NCBI RefSeq assembly: GCF_900007165.1
Contig: NZ_CYGY02000025.1
Coordinates: 118,895-182,894 of the forward strand
Source: Paraburkholderia piptadeniae
GTDB lineage: Bacteria > Pseudomonadota > Gammaproteobacteria > Burkholderiales > Burkholderiaceae
Length of the DNA stretch: 64,000 nucleotides
Direction: 5' to 3'
Part shown: positions 1 to 9,848 of the stretch, piece by piece
Numbering within the stretch: the first letter of the stretch is position 1
How the letters are laid out: each line of letters starts with the position of its first letter
The notes under the pieces: generated by a model
What the model was told of the DNA's origin: nothing
The model's database searches: none
What the model saw: only the letters and a program-made list of their open reading frames with translations
Position numbers and translations under genes: made by a program

Positions 1-741
1 CTTGTTGAAAGGCAGATTGAGGATGTAGTTATAGCGTTGCGGACTCAGCGCCACCTCGGGGTTGTACTGCGGATCGCGCCACTCCGTGTACATGTCGGAA
101 ACGGAAAGGAAGCCCCGGAAATCGTCGAAGCCGACGTTCTGCGGCAGCGACGCAGTGTTTTCGCCCATGTGCCACTTTCCGACCGCCTGCGTGGTGTAGC
201 CCTGTCGCGACATGAGCGCGGCAAGCGTGGTCATTCCAGCGAGGCCACCCGGCTGACCGTACATGACGGGAATCTGGATGCCGTGGTGCGCCATGTTCTC
301 GCCAGTCATGATCGTTGCGCGAGTGGGCGAGCAGCTCGGCTGCGAGTAGGCGGAACTGAGAATCAGGCTCTGGCTCGCGATGCGGTCGACATCCGGCGTA
401 TCGTTGCCGACGGCCGGTCCCCCACCGTTAAACCCAAAGTCGCTGTAGCCGACATCGTCGAGCAGGAAGATAACCACATTCGGACGTTTGCCGGCCCGCT
501 TCTCCAACGCCGTGAGCTTCTGCCGGGCTTCGGCGGCCTGGTCCGGATTGTTGATGACCGGCTCCATGTTATCCGCCAGGTTGACTGTCTGGGCGGTGAG
601 GTACTGATTGGGCTGGTTGTAGCCGGGCTGGCCGGTCACTCTCGTCGGCCCGGTAATCGTTGACGCAGCGACCGCCTGGGTTGCCCAAATCGCTCCCCAG
701 AGTGCAGCGATTAACCACACCGGGATCATCATCCGTTTCAC
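1..741 (-). CDS. Arylsulfatase, N-terminal part (runs off window start)
   Basis: Open frame of 247 codons continuing beyond base 1, so the C-terminal half is missing. The GTG start at 741 has AGGAG five to six bases upstream. Residues 1-25 form a signal peptide (hydrophobic run ending near AVA), implying a periplasmic or exported enzyme. The sulfatase fold begins near residue 86 with [18 protein letters not shown], where the Asp pair binds the metal. The type I sulfatase signature C-S-P-T-R follows at about residue 137; its Cys is normally converted to formylglycine. A later GKWHMG also fits. It should hydrolyse a sulfate ester; the substrate is not visible. It diverges from the LysR gene at 962, a likely regulator. 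Confidence 0.88.
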   Translation of the reverse strand, partial: MKRMMIPVWLIAALWGAIWATQAVAASTITGPTRVTGQPGYNQPNQYLTAQTVNLADNMEPVINNPDQAAEARQKLTALEKRAGKRPNVVIFLLDDVGYSDFGFNGGGPAVGNDTPDVDRIASQSLILSSAYSQPSCSPTRATIMTGENMAHHGIQIPVMYGQPGGLAGMTTLAALMSRQGYTTQAVGKWHMGENTASLPQNVGFDDFRGFLSVSDMYTEWRDPQYNPEVALSPQRYNYILNLPFNK

Positions 742-961
742 GTTGTCTCCTGCAATTCGTTATGGGCAAGTACGATCAGTACATGCATTTGTCTCGGCTC
801 TATCTGCGGCGGGCGAATGCCTGCGCTTATCCGTTGTGCAAGCAGCGAGCATCGCCTGGGTACGTCGCGGACGCCCCCTATTTCCCAGCCTCCAAATCTA
901 GACGAGACCGGGCTATACTTCCATTGCAAATTACGAATGCCATCGTTGAGCGGAACTCATA
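742..961. promoter_or_regulatory. Divergent intergenic region, sulfatase / LysR
   Basis: This 220-bp spacer separates the sulfatase (minus) from the LysR gene (plus) and must contain both promoters. LysR proteins usually bind such shared regions. I found no clear T-N11-A palindrome that I would mark as the operator. Confidence 0.4.
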
Positions 962-1900
962 GTGAACCTGCGCCAGTTCGAACACCTTGTTGCCCTTGCA
1001 GACGAAGGCGCATTCGCAAGAGCCGCCGAAAAAGTGCACTTGACCCAATCTGCGCTCACGCGAAGCATTCAGTCGCTGGAAGACGAACTCGGCATGCGGC
1101 TATGCGACCGTCATCCTCGTGGAATCGTCCTGACGCCCGGTGGAAGGCTCGTTGTCGAGCGTGCACGGCGAGCGCTGTTTGAAATTCGGGCGCTTGATCG
1201 CGACGTGAAGCTCTTCAATAACCATGAGCTTGGGGAAGTCATGATCGGCGCTGGCCCGATTCCCGCTGCGGCGCTATTGAGCGACACGATCGCCGCGCTC
1301 GCCCGGTCTCACCCGCGCCTGTCCGTGCATGTCAGTGTCGACGACTGGAGCGCACTCCTCGACCGGCTCCACGCAGAGACCATTGATTTCATGATCACGG
1401 TGGAATCCGCCGTGTCACCGTCACCGGAACTGGCGATCAGGTCGTTACCGTCCTGCCAGTGCGGATGGTTCGCGAGGCCGGAACACCCTGTTTTCGCCAG
1501 GAGCCGGCGCAGGATTTCGATGCTGCGAGAACTTCGGATGGCTTCGGTGCCGGCCCCGAAACACACGCTGGAGAATCTGCGCAAGCTGATGCAACGCAAG
1601 CCCTTTGAACAGTCTATGTTCGCGGTCGAATGCAATAGTTTTCACATACTCAAGGAGTTGGCCACAGACTCCGATATGGTGATATACGGTCCTTTCTCGG
1701 CGGTATGGCGAGAACTCGACAGCGGAGCCCTGAGAACGATCGACTTCGAAGACTCGAAGGAACTTACGACGCGATTCGCGATTGTGAGTCTGGCGCATCG
1801 CACCCTATCGCCCAGCGCCGAAAAGGCGATCGAAACCATTGTCGAGTGCAACGAACGTCTGGAAGAACGCGCGACGAAGAATCGAAAAAAGAGTCGATGA
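962..1900 (+). CDS. LysR-family transcriptional regulator
   Basis: 312 aa, usual LysR length. The N-terminal winged helix-turn-helix covers residues 1-60 (LRQFEHLVALADEGAFARAA, then LTQSALTRSIQSLE), followed by the two-lobed effector-binding domain from about residue 90. The start is GTG with no strong Shine-Dalgarno; no better start lies upstream in frame. It diverges from the arylsulfatase gene, the most likely target. The helix sequence is not close to CbbR, so I do not link it to the RuBisCO operon further on. The C-terminus is Lys/Arg-rich (ATKNRKKSR). Family is certain; effector and target are unknown. Confidence 0.9.
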   Translation: MNLRQFEHLVALADEGAFARAAEKVHLTQSALTRSIQSLEDELGMRLCDRHPRGIVLTPGGRLVVERARRALFEIRALDRDVKLFNNHELGEVMIGAGPIPAAALLSDTIAALARSHPRLSVHVSVDDWSALLDRLHAETIDFMITVESAVSPSPELAIRSLPSCQCGWFARPEHPVFARSRRRISMLRELRMASVPAPKHTLENLRKLMQRKPFEQSMFAVECNSFHILKELATDSDMVIYGPFSAVWRELDSGALRTIDFEDSKELTTRFAIVSLAHRTLSPSAEKAIETIVECNERLEERATKNRKKSR

Positions 1901-2016
1901 ACTCCGCAGAAATGGCGAGCGCGCGATGCAACTCGCCATCCCAATGGTCGAAGTCCTGCTTTGTTATCGCCTCATAAGATCGATAACCGCCGACAGCGCC
2001 TTCCCGTTTTCAACAC

Positions 2017-4437
2017 TCACACCTGTTTAACCGCGTCGTCGCCCTTCCACGTCCAGTTGCGAATTTCTTCGCGATCGATTCCTTCGGCATGCGCATACGT
2101 GACGTGTTCGATCCGCCGATCGCGCAAGCGTTCTTTTGCATGGTCGCCCACGCCACGCAGCGCCGGCACACGGTCGATCACGTCGATAGCGAGCGTGAAG
2201 CGGTCGATGCCGTTGATGATCGCCAGTTCGAGCGGCGTATTGATGTTGCCCTTCTCCGCATAGCCATGCACGTGAATGTTCACGTGGTTGGCACGGCGAT
2301 ACGTGAGCTTGTGAACGAGCGATGCATACGAGTGGAAATTGAATATCACCGGCTTGTTCGTGGTGAACAGCGAATCGAAGTCGCGTGACGACAGTCCGTG
2401 CGGATGATCGGTCTCCGGCATCAGCCGGAACAGATCGACCACATTCACGAAGCGCATTTTCAGATCCGGAAAGAGCCCCTTGAGGATTTCGACGGCAGCG
2501 AGTGCTTCCATCGTCGCGATATCGCCGGCACTCGCAATCACGACATCCGGCTCCTGCCCCTGATCGGTCGATGCCCAGTCCCAGATGCCGACGCCCTTCG
2601 TGCAATGCGTGATCGCGGCCTTCATGTCCAGATACAGCAAGTGCGGCTGCTTGTCGGCGACGATCACGTTCACGTAATCGCGCGAACGCAGACAATGATC
2701 GGCGACACTCAGCAGGCAGTTCGCATCGGGCGGCAGATAAATGCGCACGACGTCGGGGCTCTTGTTGGTCACCACATCGAGAAAGCCGGGGTCCTGATGG
2801 GTAAAGCCGTTGTGATCCTGCCGCCATACGAGCGACGTGATCAGCAGATTGAGCGACGGCACGGGTTGCCGCCAGCGCAATTCGCGCTTCGCTTTTTCGA
2901 GCCACTTCGCGTGCTGATTGAACATCGAATCGATCACATGCACGAACGCTTCATAAGTCGCAAAGAGTCCGTGGCGGCCGGTCAGCGTATAGCCTTCGAG
3001 CCAGCCTTCCAGCGTATGCTCGCTGAGCATTTCCATCACGCGACCGTCGGCGGCCAGTTCGCCGCCGTCGCTGTCGCTTTCCTCCGTGAGCGCAAGCCAC
3101 GTCTTTTTCGAAGCCTCGTAGATCGCCGACAGCTTGTTGCTCGCGGTTTCGTCAGGTCCGAACACGCGGAAGCCCGTCATGTTCCGGCGCATCACGTCGC
3201 ACAGGTATTTCGCGAGCACACCCGTCGGAGACAGATAGGTCGTGGCGGGGTCTTTGACGTCGACGGCATGATCTTCGAAGCGCGGCAGATCGAGCGCCTT
3301 GCACAACGCCCCGCCGTTCGCATGCGGATTCGCGCTGATCCGGCGGTCGCCGCGCGGCGCCAGCGCGCGCAGTTCTTCGACCAGTCTCCCCGACTCGTCG
3401 AACAGTTGCTCCGGCTTATAGGTGCGCAGCCATTCTTCGATGAGCCTGAGGCTCTCCGGATTGCTCTCCGGGTCCGCGATCGGGACCTGGTGCGAACGCC
3501 ATGAACCCTCCACCTTGTGTCCGCCCACTTCGCGCGGGCCCGTCCATCCTTTCGGCGACCGCAGGACGATCATCGGCCAGCGCGGACGGCTGAGGTCGCC
3601 GTCTGTACGCGCGCGCGTCTGGATCGCCCGGATTTCTTCGATGCAACGATCGAGCGTCGCGGCCATCTGCTGATGCATCGTCTGCGGATCGTCGCCTTCG
3701 ACGAAATACGGCTTGTGACCGTACCCCGTCATCAACGCGGCGAGTTCTTCATGTGGAATGCGGGCGAGAATAGTCGGATTAGCGATCTTGTAGCCGTTCA
3801 GATGAAGAATGGGCAGTACGGCGCCATCGCGGACGGGATTGAGGAATTTGTTCGAATGCCATGACGTGGCGAGCGGTCCTGTCTCCGCTTCGCCGTCGCC
3901 GATCATCGCCGCGACGATCAGATCGGGGTTGTCGAACGCGGCACCGTAAGCATGCGAAAGGCTGTAGCCCAGCTCGCCGCCTTCGTGAATCGAGCCCGGC
4001 GTTTCAGGCGTACAGTGCGATCCGATGCCGCCCGGAAACGAAAACAGGCGGAAAAAGCGCGCCATGCCTTCTTCCGTTTCGGCACGGTCCGGATAGATCT
4101 CCGAGTAGCGCCCTTCGAGGTAGCTGTGCGCCAACGTCGCCGGCGCGCCGTGGCCCGGCCCGGAAATAAAAATGACATTCAGGTCCTGCCGCGTAATCGC
4201 CCTGTTCAGATGCACGAGCACGAAGCTTTGCCCGGGATCGGAGCCCCAGTGGCCGAGCAACCGTCTTTTGATGTGCTCTTTCGCAAGCGGCTCCCGCAAC
4301 AGCGGATTTGCGCGCAGGTAAATCATGCCGGCCGACAGATAGTTGCACGCCTGCCAATACCGGTCCATGTCGTGCAGTTCGTCGGCGCTCAACGGGGTGG
4401 CATCGAGGAGAACATCGTCCATTTCGAGCATCTCCAT
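2017..4437 (-). CDS. xfp: Xylulose-5-phosphate/fructose-6-phosphate phosphoketolase
   Basis: 806 aa, the typical length of bacterial phosphoketolases. It uses thiamine diphosphate to split xylulose-5-P (or fructose-6-P) with phosphate into acetyl phosphate and glyceraldehyde-3-P (or erythrose-4-P). N-terminal XFP signature blocks are visible: [27 protein letters not shown], then the ThDP region [20 protein letters not shown]. The C-terminal part has [18 protein letters not shown], typical of the family. No acetate kinase or phosphotransacetylase is adjacent. Its substrates are shared with the transketolase and Calvin genes at 19-29 kb, but it is a separate transcription unit. Converges with the LysR gene. 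Confidence 0.95.
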   Translation of the reverse strand: MEMLEMDDVLLDATPLSADELHDMDRYWQACNYLSAGMIYLRANPLLREPLAKEHIKRRLLGHWGSDPGQSFVLVHLNRAITRQDLNVIFISGPGHGAPATLAHSYLEGRYSEIYPDRAETEEGMARFFRLFSFPGGIGSHCTPETPGSIHEGGELGYSLSHAYGAAFDNPDLIVAAMIGDGEAETGPLATSWHSNKFLNPVRDGAVLPILHLNGYKIANPTILARIPHEELAALMTGYGHKPYFVEGDDPQTMHQQMAATLDRCIEEIRAIQTRARTDGDLSRPRWPMIVLRSPKGWTGPREVGGHKVEGSWRSHQVPIADPESNPESLRLIEEWLRTYKPEQLFDESGRLVEELRALAPRGDRRISANPHANGGALCKALDLPRFEDHAVDVKDPATTYLSPTGVLAKYLCDVMRRNMTGFRVFGPDETASNKLSAIYEASKKTWLALTEESDSDGGELAADGRVMEMLSEHTLEGWLEGYTLTGRHGLFATYEAFVHVIDSMFNQHAKWLEKAKRELRWRQPVPSLNLLITSLVWRQDHNGFTHQDPGFLDVVTNKSPDVVRIYLPPDANCLLSVADHCLRSRDYVNVIVADKQPHLLYLDMKAAITHCTKGVGIWDWASTDQGQEPDVVIASAGDIATMEALAAVEILKGLFPDLKMRFVNVVDLFRLMPETDHPHGLSSRDFDSLFTTNKPVIFNFHSYASLVHKLTYRRANHVNIHVHGYAEKGNINTPLELAIINGIDRFTLAIDVIDRVPALRGVGDHAKERLRDRRIEHVTYAHAEGIDREEIRNWTWKGDDAVKQV

Positions 4438-4621
4438 AGTCGTGGTTTCCGCGTGCGCAACACGGCCACTGCTCGTTGACGCATCTGGCGATGCACCCGG
4501 CCGCGTCGGACCTTCGTATCATAGGCGGCAATATGGAATTTTTCATTTTTGACGGCCACGCGACGACCTGCGCTCGTGTGCGCATTCATCGATTCGGCAA
4601 GCTTTGCCGCAGCCGTGCCGC

Positions 4622-4897
4622 TCAGCTTTTTCCTGAATGGCGTAGATGTTTAATCGCCAGCACGCACGCCGCCGGGACATGAACCACGCCGAATCCGACG
4701 ACCAATACGAGCCACGGCGAAGCGACCGACCCGAATACCATCGCGCTCACGGCACCGAAAAGAATGCCCACGACAAGCAGCGACAGATGCGCGATCACCC
4801 TTCTCGATCCCCCGAGCGTATAGCGCGGGATGGTTGAATGAACGTATATGACGACCAAAGCAGACGCGACGGCGGCGGCTGCATAACCCGATTGCAT
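4622..4897 (-). CDS. Small integral membrane protein, unknown function
   Basis: 91 aa with three hydrophobic segments (about residues 5-20, 34-55 and 60-82) and a basic C-terminal tail, predicting an inner-membrane protein. The ATG is preceded by AGGAGAGG at good spacing, which makes it more credible than most short frames here. It sits between the LacI regulator and xfp, all on the minus strand. I recognise no family. Confidence 0.6.
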   Translation of the reverse strand: MQSGYAAAAVASALVVIYVHSTIPRYTLGGSRRVIAHLSLLVVGILFGAVSAMVFGSVASPWLVLVVGFGVVHVPAACVLAIKHLRHSGKS

Positions 4898-4927
4898 GGC
4901 GGCCTCTCCTCTGCGCCGAACATTGCT

Positions 4928-5983
4928 TCAGGGAAGATTCTCGCGCAACACGATGCTGAACTGCACGGGCTTCACGCCGTCGAGCGCATCGCGGCCTTCG
5001 TGCACGTTACGGAAAATCTTCAGAGAGTTGCCGACCATCGATTGCGGCGTCTGCGTAATGAGCGCGTCCATTGTTCCGTCGATCAGCAACGCGCGCGTAT
5101 CGGGCGTGAGTCCATGTCCGACGAAGAGAATCTTCTGCTCGGTCTTTGCCTCGACGATCGCGCGCGCGACGCCATCCGAGCCGCCGCCACTGTTGTAAAT
5201 CCCGGCAAGATCGGGATGCTGCGCGATCAGATTGCGCGTCTGCACGTAGTTGCGCTCGCTATCGTCCTGCCCTTCGCGCAGCCCGATCACCTTCACTTGC
5301 GGAAACGTCGATTCGATCAGATGCAGAAAGCCGATCTCGCGCTCCTCGTGCCCACGATAGTTGAGGCTGCCCGCAAGCATCGCGATCTTGCCTGACGGAC
5401 GCGGCCCCATGAAGCGCCCCAGCAGCAGCGCCGCCGTGCGCCCCGCCGAACGGTTGTCGATGCCGACATAAGCCAGCCTGCGAGAATTCGACAGATCGGA
5501 AATCAGCGTGATCGCGGGCACGTTCTGCTCGGCGAGCGCGTTCACGGCATCGCGCACCACGGGATGTTCGAGCGCCATGAAGACCACGCCATCGGCGCGC
5601 TGGCCATAGTGCAACAGACGCGCAGCGAGTTCGTTGGGGTTGAAGCTCTCCACATAATGCACGCGGCAGCGCATGCCTTGCGCGGCCCACTGGTTGTGCG
5701 CGAACTCGATGTAATCGCCGAGCATGCGCAGATAGCGGTTCGTGCCGGCCGGCACCAGAAATTCGATCTTCAAGGGCCGCGCGGTTTTGGTCTCGGGCGG
5801 CTGCGCATCGATCACATAGCCCGCCTGCGCGGCGGCCTGCATCACGCGACGCGCCGTCATCGGCCGCACGCCGTCGCGGCCGTTCAATACGCGATCGACG
5901 GTCGCCGTCGAAACACCCGCCGCGGCGGCGATGTCCGCGATCCGCGCACGCGGCGGAAAAAGTGGAATGGGCGCGTCAGCCAT
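4928..5983 (-). CDS. LacI-family transcriptional regulator of the RLP/TRAP operon
   Basis: 351 aa. The N-terminal LacI helix-turn-helix lies at residues 14-60 (RIADIAAAAGVSTATVDRVLNG), followed by a periplasmic-binding-protein-like sugar domain (LKIEFLVPAG onward) of the ribose-binding type. It diverges from the TRAP transporter / RuBisCO-like protein operon across a 207-bp spacer. The spacer holds a strong sigma-70 promoter and two related operator-like 20-mers, so it most likely represses that operon and is released by a sugar-acid inducer. The target is inferred from position; the family is clear. Confidence 0.92.
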   Translation of the reverse strand: MADAPIPLFPPRARIADIAAAAGVSTATVDRVLNGRDGVRPMTARRVMQAAAQAGYVIDAQPPETKTARPLKIEFLVPAGTNRYLRMLGDYIEFAHNQWAAQGMRCRVHYVESFNPNELAARLLHYGQRADGVVFMALEHPVVRDAVNALAEQNVPAITLISDLSNSRRLAYVGIDNRSAGRTAALLLGRFMGPRPSGKIAMLAGSLNYRGHEEREIGFLHLIESTFPQVKVIGLREGQDDSERNYVQTRNLIAQHPDLAGIYNSGGGSDGVARAIVEAKTEQKILFVGHGLTPDTRALLIDGTMDALITQTPQSMVGNSLKIFRNVHEGRDALDGVKPVQFSIVLRENLP

Positions 5984-6002
5984 GCTGATTTCTGAGGGCG
6001 TA

Positions 6003-6022
6003 GTCCATCAAAAACAATCAGG
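6003..6022. promoter_or_regulatory. Putative LacI-type operator O1
   Basis: A 20-mer with core CATCAAAAACAATC lies just upstream of the -35 box. It matches, in inverted orientation and at about 15 of 20 positions, the site at 6124-6143. A pair of related sites flanking a promoter next to a LacI gene fits repression by looping. Candidate only. Confidence 0.45.
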
Positions 6023-6030
6023 ATTGCGGT

Positions 6031-6059
6031 TTGACACGGCGCCTGGCCGTCCCTAGTCT
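6031..6059 (+). promoter_or_regulatory. Sigma-70 promoter of the TRAP/RLP operon
   Basis: TTGACA at 6031-6036 is a perfect -35 hexamer. It is followed after exactly 17 bases by TAGTCT at 6054-6059 as the -10. Transcription would start near 6066 and give a 125-base leader before the solute-binding-protein gene at 6191. Confidence 0.65.
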
Positions 6060-6123
6060 TGCAGCAACATCATGCAGACAGCACAGAGCGTAACGAAAAA
6101 GACGCATCGGCGCCTGTGTAAAT

Positions 6124-6143
6124 CTTGATGGTTTTTGATTGAG
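6124..6143. promoter_or_regulatory. Putative LacI-type operator O2
   Basis: This site lies in the transcribed leader, about 120 bases downstream of the first operator-like site. Its reverse complement carries AATCAAAAACCATC, close to CATCAAAAACAATC at 6003-6022. A roadblock or looping site for the divergent LacI protein is the simplest reading. Confidence 0.45.
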
Positions 6144-6190
6144 CATGATGCCACAGCGGCACACACCAAACAAAACCAGGAGACATTCGA

Positions 6191-7213
6191 ATGACCAATC
6201 TTGTCAGGCGCTCGCTGCTGCGCGCTGCGGCGGCCGCGCCCGTCGCCGGTGCGCTCGGCTTTCCCGCCATCGTCCGTGCCGCTGCGCCACAGTACGTGTT
6301 CAAGTACGGCAACAACCTGCCGCTCACGCATCCGCTCAACATCCGCGCGAAGGAAGCGGCGGACCAGGTGAAGGAGCAGTCCAAAGGGCGGATGGAAATC
6401 CGCATCTTCCCGAACAACCAGCTTGGCGGCGATACCGACATGCTCGCGCAGGTGCGCAGCGGCGGCATCGAAATGTTCACGCCGTCCGCGCTCGTCGTGT
6501 CGACGCTCGCGCCCGTTGCCGCGATCAACGCAATCGGCTTCGCGTTCAGCGACTACTCGCAGGTGTGGAGCGCGATGGACGGCAAGCTCGGCGCCTACGT
6601 GCGCGCGGCGATGTCGAAAGCCGGTCTCGAGTCGTTCGAGAAGATGTGGGACAACGGCTTTCGCGAGACCACGTCCAGCTCGCGCGCAATTGCGAACGCA
6701 TCGGACATGCACGGCCTCAAGATTCGCGTGCCCGTCAGTCCGCTGAGCATCGACATGTTCAAGGGCCTGGGCGCCGCGCCGACGAGCCTTCAGTTCAGCG
6801 AGGTCTATTCGTCGCTGCAGACGCATATCGTCGATGCGCAGGAAAATCCGCTGCCCATCGTGCAAGTGGCGAAGCTGTACGAAGTGCAGAAGTACTGCTC
6901 GCTGACGAATCACATCTGGGACGGCTTCTGGTTCGTGCTGAACCAGCGCGCGTGGCAGAAGCTGCCGAAAGACCTGCAAGGCATCACGTCCGATGCGTTC
7001 AACCAGGCCGCACTGCGCCAGCGCGACGACGTGCGCAAGCTCAACGATGCCGCCGTCGCCGATCTGCAAAGCAAGGGACTGTCGATCAACCGGCCTTCGC
7101 CCGACACGTTCCGCGCGGCGCTGCGGCAAGCGAACTTCTACTCCGACTGGAAGGGGCGCTTCGGCAACGAAGCGTGGTCGCTGCTGGAAAGCTACACGGG
7201 CAAGCTCGCTTGA
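6191..7213 (+). CDS. TRAP transporter solute-binding protein (DctP family)
   Basis: 340 aa periplasmic receptor. The N-terminus has RRSLLR followed by an Ala-rich hydrophobic stretch ending at VRA (about residue 30), resembling a Tat-type signal peptide. The DctP fold is shown by FPNNQLGGDTDMLAQVRSG, the ligand-binding Arg region LKIRVPVSP (about residues 177-185) and the conserved VDAQENPLP. It delivers substrate to the fused permease encoded 94 bases downstream. With the downstream RuBisCO-like protein and acid sugar kinase, the ligand is probably a sugar acid such as an apionate-type compound; this is inference. Confidence 0.93.
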   Translation: MTNLVRRSLLRAAAAAPVAGALGFPAIVRAAAPQYVFKYGNNLPLTHPLNIRAKEAADQVKEQSKGRMEIRIFPNNQLGGDTDMLAQVRSGGIEMFTPSALVVSTLAPVAAINAIGFAFSDYSQVWSAMDGKLGAYVRAAMSKAGLESFEKMWDNGFRETTSSSRAIANASDMHGLKIRVPVSPLSIDMFKGLGAAPTSLQFSEVYSSLQTHIVDAQENPLPIVQVAKLYEVQKYCSLTNHIWDGFWFVLNQRAWQKLPKDLQGITSDAFNQAALRQRDDVRKLNDAAVADLQSKGLSINRPSPDTFRAALRQANFYSDWKGRFGNEAWSLLESYTGKLA

Positions 7214-7306
7214 ATTCACACAAGCTCGCGCAACTTCGCGCGCGATGCCGCGCGGCACATGCAGGAGCGTAACGTGCCGCGCGCATCGCGGACTGGAGAG
7301 ATCGAC

Positions 7307-9217
7307 ATGACGGATCAGGCGCTGCCGCATGCAGCCATCGCCGATGCCACGGCCGCTTCATCGTTCGACACAGTGCTCGCCGCAAGCGGTCCGAGGCGCT
7401 GGCTGCGCCGCTTCGACCGCGCGTTGATCGCGCTCGTCGAAGGCGCGTGCGCGCTGCTGCTCGCCGTCGAAATCGTCGTGCTGCTGGCGGGCGTCGTGTT
7501 CCGTTACGCGCTGCATCAGCCGCTTGTGTGGTCGGACGAACTGGCGGGCATGCTGTTCCTGTGGATGTCGATGCTCGGCGCAGTGCTCGCGCTGCGGCGC
7601 GGCGAGCACATGCGGATGACGGCCTTCGTCAGCCGCCTGTCGCCGCAGCGGCGCGCGCTCGTCGATACGCTCGCGATCGTGCTGTCGATTGCGCTGCTCG
7701 CGCTCGTGCTGTGGCCCGCGTACGACTTCGCCGCCGCCGAGATCGTGATCCTCACGCCCGCGTTGCAGATCAGCGACGCATGGCGCGCGTTCGCGCTGCC
7801 CGTCGGCGCGGCGCTGATGCTGCTCGTCGGGCTGATCCGGCTCGCGCAGGTGGGCCGCATGCGTGACATCGCGATTGCGCTCGCGTTCGTCGCCATCGTG
7901 GCGGGCGTCATCGCGTGGGCCGCGCCCGCGTTGCCCGATCTCGGCAAGGCGAACCTGCTGATCTTCTTCGTCGGTGTGGTCGCGATCGGCATCTTCTCAG
8001 GCGTGCCGATCTGCTTTTCGTTCGCGCTCGCGACGTTCGGCTATCTGAGCCTCACGACCGATACGCCGCTCGAAGTGATCGTCGGCCGCATGGACGAAGG
8101 CATGTCGCATCTGGTGCTGCTCGCCGTGCCGCTGTTCGTGTTCCTCGGCCTGATGATCGAGATGACGGGCATGGCGCGCGCGATGATCCAGTTTCTCGCA
8201 AGCCTCGTCGGTCATGTGCGCGGCGGGCTGTCGTATGTGCTGATCGGCACGATGTACCTGGTGTCGGGCATCTCGGGCTCGAAGGTCGCCGACATGGCCG
8301 CGATCGCGCCCGTGCTGTTCCCCGAAATGAAACGGCGCGGCGCGGACGAAGGCGATCTCGTCGCGCTGCTGTCGACGGCGGGCGCGCAAACGGAAACCGT
8401 GCCGCCCAGCATCGTGCTGATCACGATCGGCTCGGTCACGGGCCTGTCGATCTCCGCGCTCTTCACGGCGGGCATGCTGCCCGCGCTGGTGCTCGCGCTG
8501 ATGCTGTGCTTCGTCGTGTGGCTGCGCTATCGCAAGGAGGACCTGAGCCACGCGCAGCGCTTCAACGGGCGCGAGATCGGCCGCATGTTCGTCGTCGCGT
8601 TCCCCGCGCTCGCGCTGCCGTTCGTGATTCGCGGCGCGGTCGTGGAAGGCATCGCGACGGCGACGGAAGTATCGACGATCGGCATTGCGTATTCGGTGCT
8701 GATCGGTCTCTTCGTCTACCAGCGCTTTGCATGGTCGCGTCTGCCGCGCATGCTGATCGACGCGGCCACGCTGTCGGGCGCGATCATCTTCATCATCGGC
8801 TGCGCGACGGCGATGGCGTGGGCGCTCACGCAGTCGGGCTTCTCGCAGGATCTCGCATCGTTGATGACGGCGCTGCCCGGCGGCTCATGGAGTTTTCTCG
8901 CGCTGTCGATCGTCGTGTTCATCGTGCTCGGCAGCGTGCTCGAAGGCATACCGGCGATCGTGCTGTTCGGCCCCCTGCTCTTTCCGATTGCGCGCGCCGC
9001 CGGCGTCAACGAAGTGCATTACGCGATCGTCGTGATTCTCGCGATGGGCGTCGGGCTGTTCTCGCCGCCATTCGGCGTCGGCTACTACTCGGCGTGCGCG
9101 GTCAGCCGCATCAATCCCGATGCCGGCATGCGGCCCATCGTCGGCTATATGAGCGCGCTCGTGCTCGGGCTGATGCTCGTCGCGTTCTTGCCGTGGATAT
9201 CGACCGGCTTTCTCTGA
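7307..9217 (+). CDS. TRAP transporter permease, fused small and large subunits (DctQM)
   Basis: 636 aa from the ATG at 7307, which has GGAGAG eight bases upstream; an in-frame start at 7259 exists but lacks support. The first ~180 residues form the four-helix DctQ domain (YALHQPLVWSDELAGMLFLWMSMLG). The rest is the large DctM subunit, with many membrane segments and the family blocks GYLSLTTDTPLEV and LFVFLGLMIEMTGMARAMI. Fusion of the two membrane subunits into one chain is a known TRAP variant. It imports substrate using a sodium or proton gradient. Confidence 0.93.
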   Translation: MTDQALPHAAIADATAASSFDTVLAASGPRRWLRRFDRALIALVEGACALLLAVEIVVLLAGVVFRYALHQPLVWSDELAGMLFLWMSMLGAVLALRRGEHMRMTAFVSRLSPQRRALVDTLAIVLSIALLALVLWPAYDFAAAEIVILTPALQISDAWRAFALPVGAALMLLVGLIRLAQVGRMRDIAIALAFVAIVAGVIAWAAPALPDLGKANLLIFFVGVVAIGIFSGVPICFSFALATFGYLSLTTDTPLEVIVGRMDEGMSHLVLLAVPLFVFLGLMIEMTGMARAMIQFLASLVGHVRGGLSYVLIGTMYLVSGISGSKVADMAAIAPVLFPEMKRRGADEGDLVALLSTAGAQTETVPPSIVLITIGSVTGLSISALFTAGMLPALVLALMLCFVVWLRYRKEDLSHAQRFNGREIGRMFVVAFPALALPFVIRGAVVEGIATATEVSTIGIAYSVLIGLFVYQRFAWSRLPRMLIDAATLSGAIIFIIGCATAMAWALTQSGFSQDLASLMTALPGGSWSFLALSIVVFIVLGSVLEGIPAIVLFGPLLFPIARAAGVNEVHYAIVVILAMGVGLFSPPFGVGYYSACAVSRINPDAGMRPIVGYMSALVLGLMLVAFLPWISTGFL

Positions 9218-9308
9218 GCGCCCGTCGTTTCCCGGCCGTTCGCATCAACCATTTCCAACTATTTCGCAGTTCCATCGCAATCCCTTCTCTGGCATTGGGA
9301 GTGTCTTC

Positions 9309-9848
9309 ATGAGTCGTTTTTTTGGCGAGATCCGTCAGGCCGGTTATGTCGTGCGCGACATCGAGGCAGCGATGGACCACTGGAGCCGCGTGCTCGGCGT
9401 CGGTCCGTGGTTCTATAACGAACGCGTGCCCATCGAGGATTATCGCTATCGCGGCGAGCGCTACGAGGTGCACAACTCGGTTGCGCTCGCGAACTCCGGC
9501 GACTTGCAGGTCGAGCTGATCCAGACGCGCAACGACGCGCCGTCGATGTATCGCGACTTTCTCGCAGCGGGCCATACGGGCTTGCAACACAACGCGTACT
9601 GGACGACTTCGTTCGACGCCGATCTCGAACGTCTGCTGAAGCAGGGCTTCACGGTGGCGATGAGCGGCAACGTCGGCAAGAACGGACGCTTCGTCTACTT
9701 CGACACGGAGCAGCATCCGGGCACGGTGATCGAGCTGTCGGAAATCGCAGGCCCGAAAGGCAGGCTATTCGACATGATCCGCGAGGCGTCGCTGAACTGG
9801 GACGGCCGCGATGCGGTGCGTCCGTTTCCCGATCTGAGCACGCTATGA
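9309..9848 (+). CDS. VOC-family (glyoxalase-like) protein
   Basis: 179 aa, vicinal-oxygen-chelate fold: paired beta-alpha-beta-beta-beta modules starting IRQAGYVVRDIEAAMDHWSRVLGVGPW, with a possible metal ligand Glu in VELIQTRND and His in HTGLQHNAYW. SD GGGAG precedes the ATG. Its last codons overlap the start of the RuBisCO-like gene by four bases, so translation is coupled and it very likely works on the same pathway. VOC proteins perform epimerisations, isomerisations and C-C cleavage. It could supply the oxidoisomerase, epimerase or isomerase step that is otherwise missing here. Exact reaction unknown. Confidence 0.82.
   Translation: MSRFFGEIRQAGYVVRDIEAAMDHWSRVLGVGPWFYNERVPIEDYRYRGERYEVHNSVALANSGDLQVELIQTRNDAPSMYRDFLAAGHTGLQHNAYWTTSFDADLERLLKQGFTVAMSGNVGKNGRFVYFDTEQHPGTVIELSEIAGPKGRLFDMIREASLNWDGRDAVRPFPDLSTL

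Noticed and set aside
962..1900. LysR regulator as the missing CbbR.
   Set aside because: Its N-terminus (NLRQFEHLVALADEG) does not match CbbR and it diverges from a sulfatase 27 kb away from cbbL.
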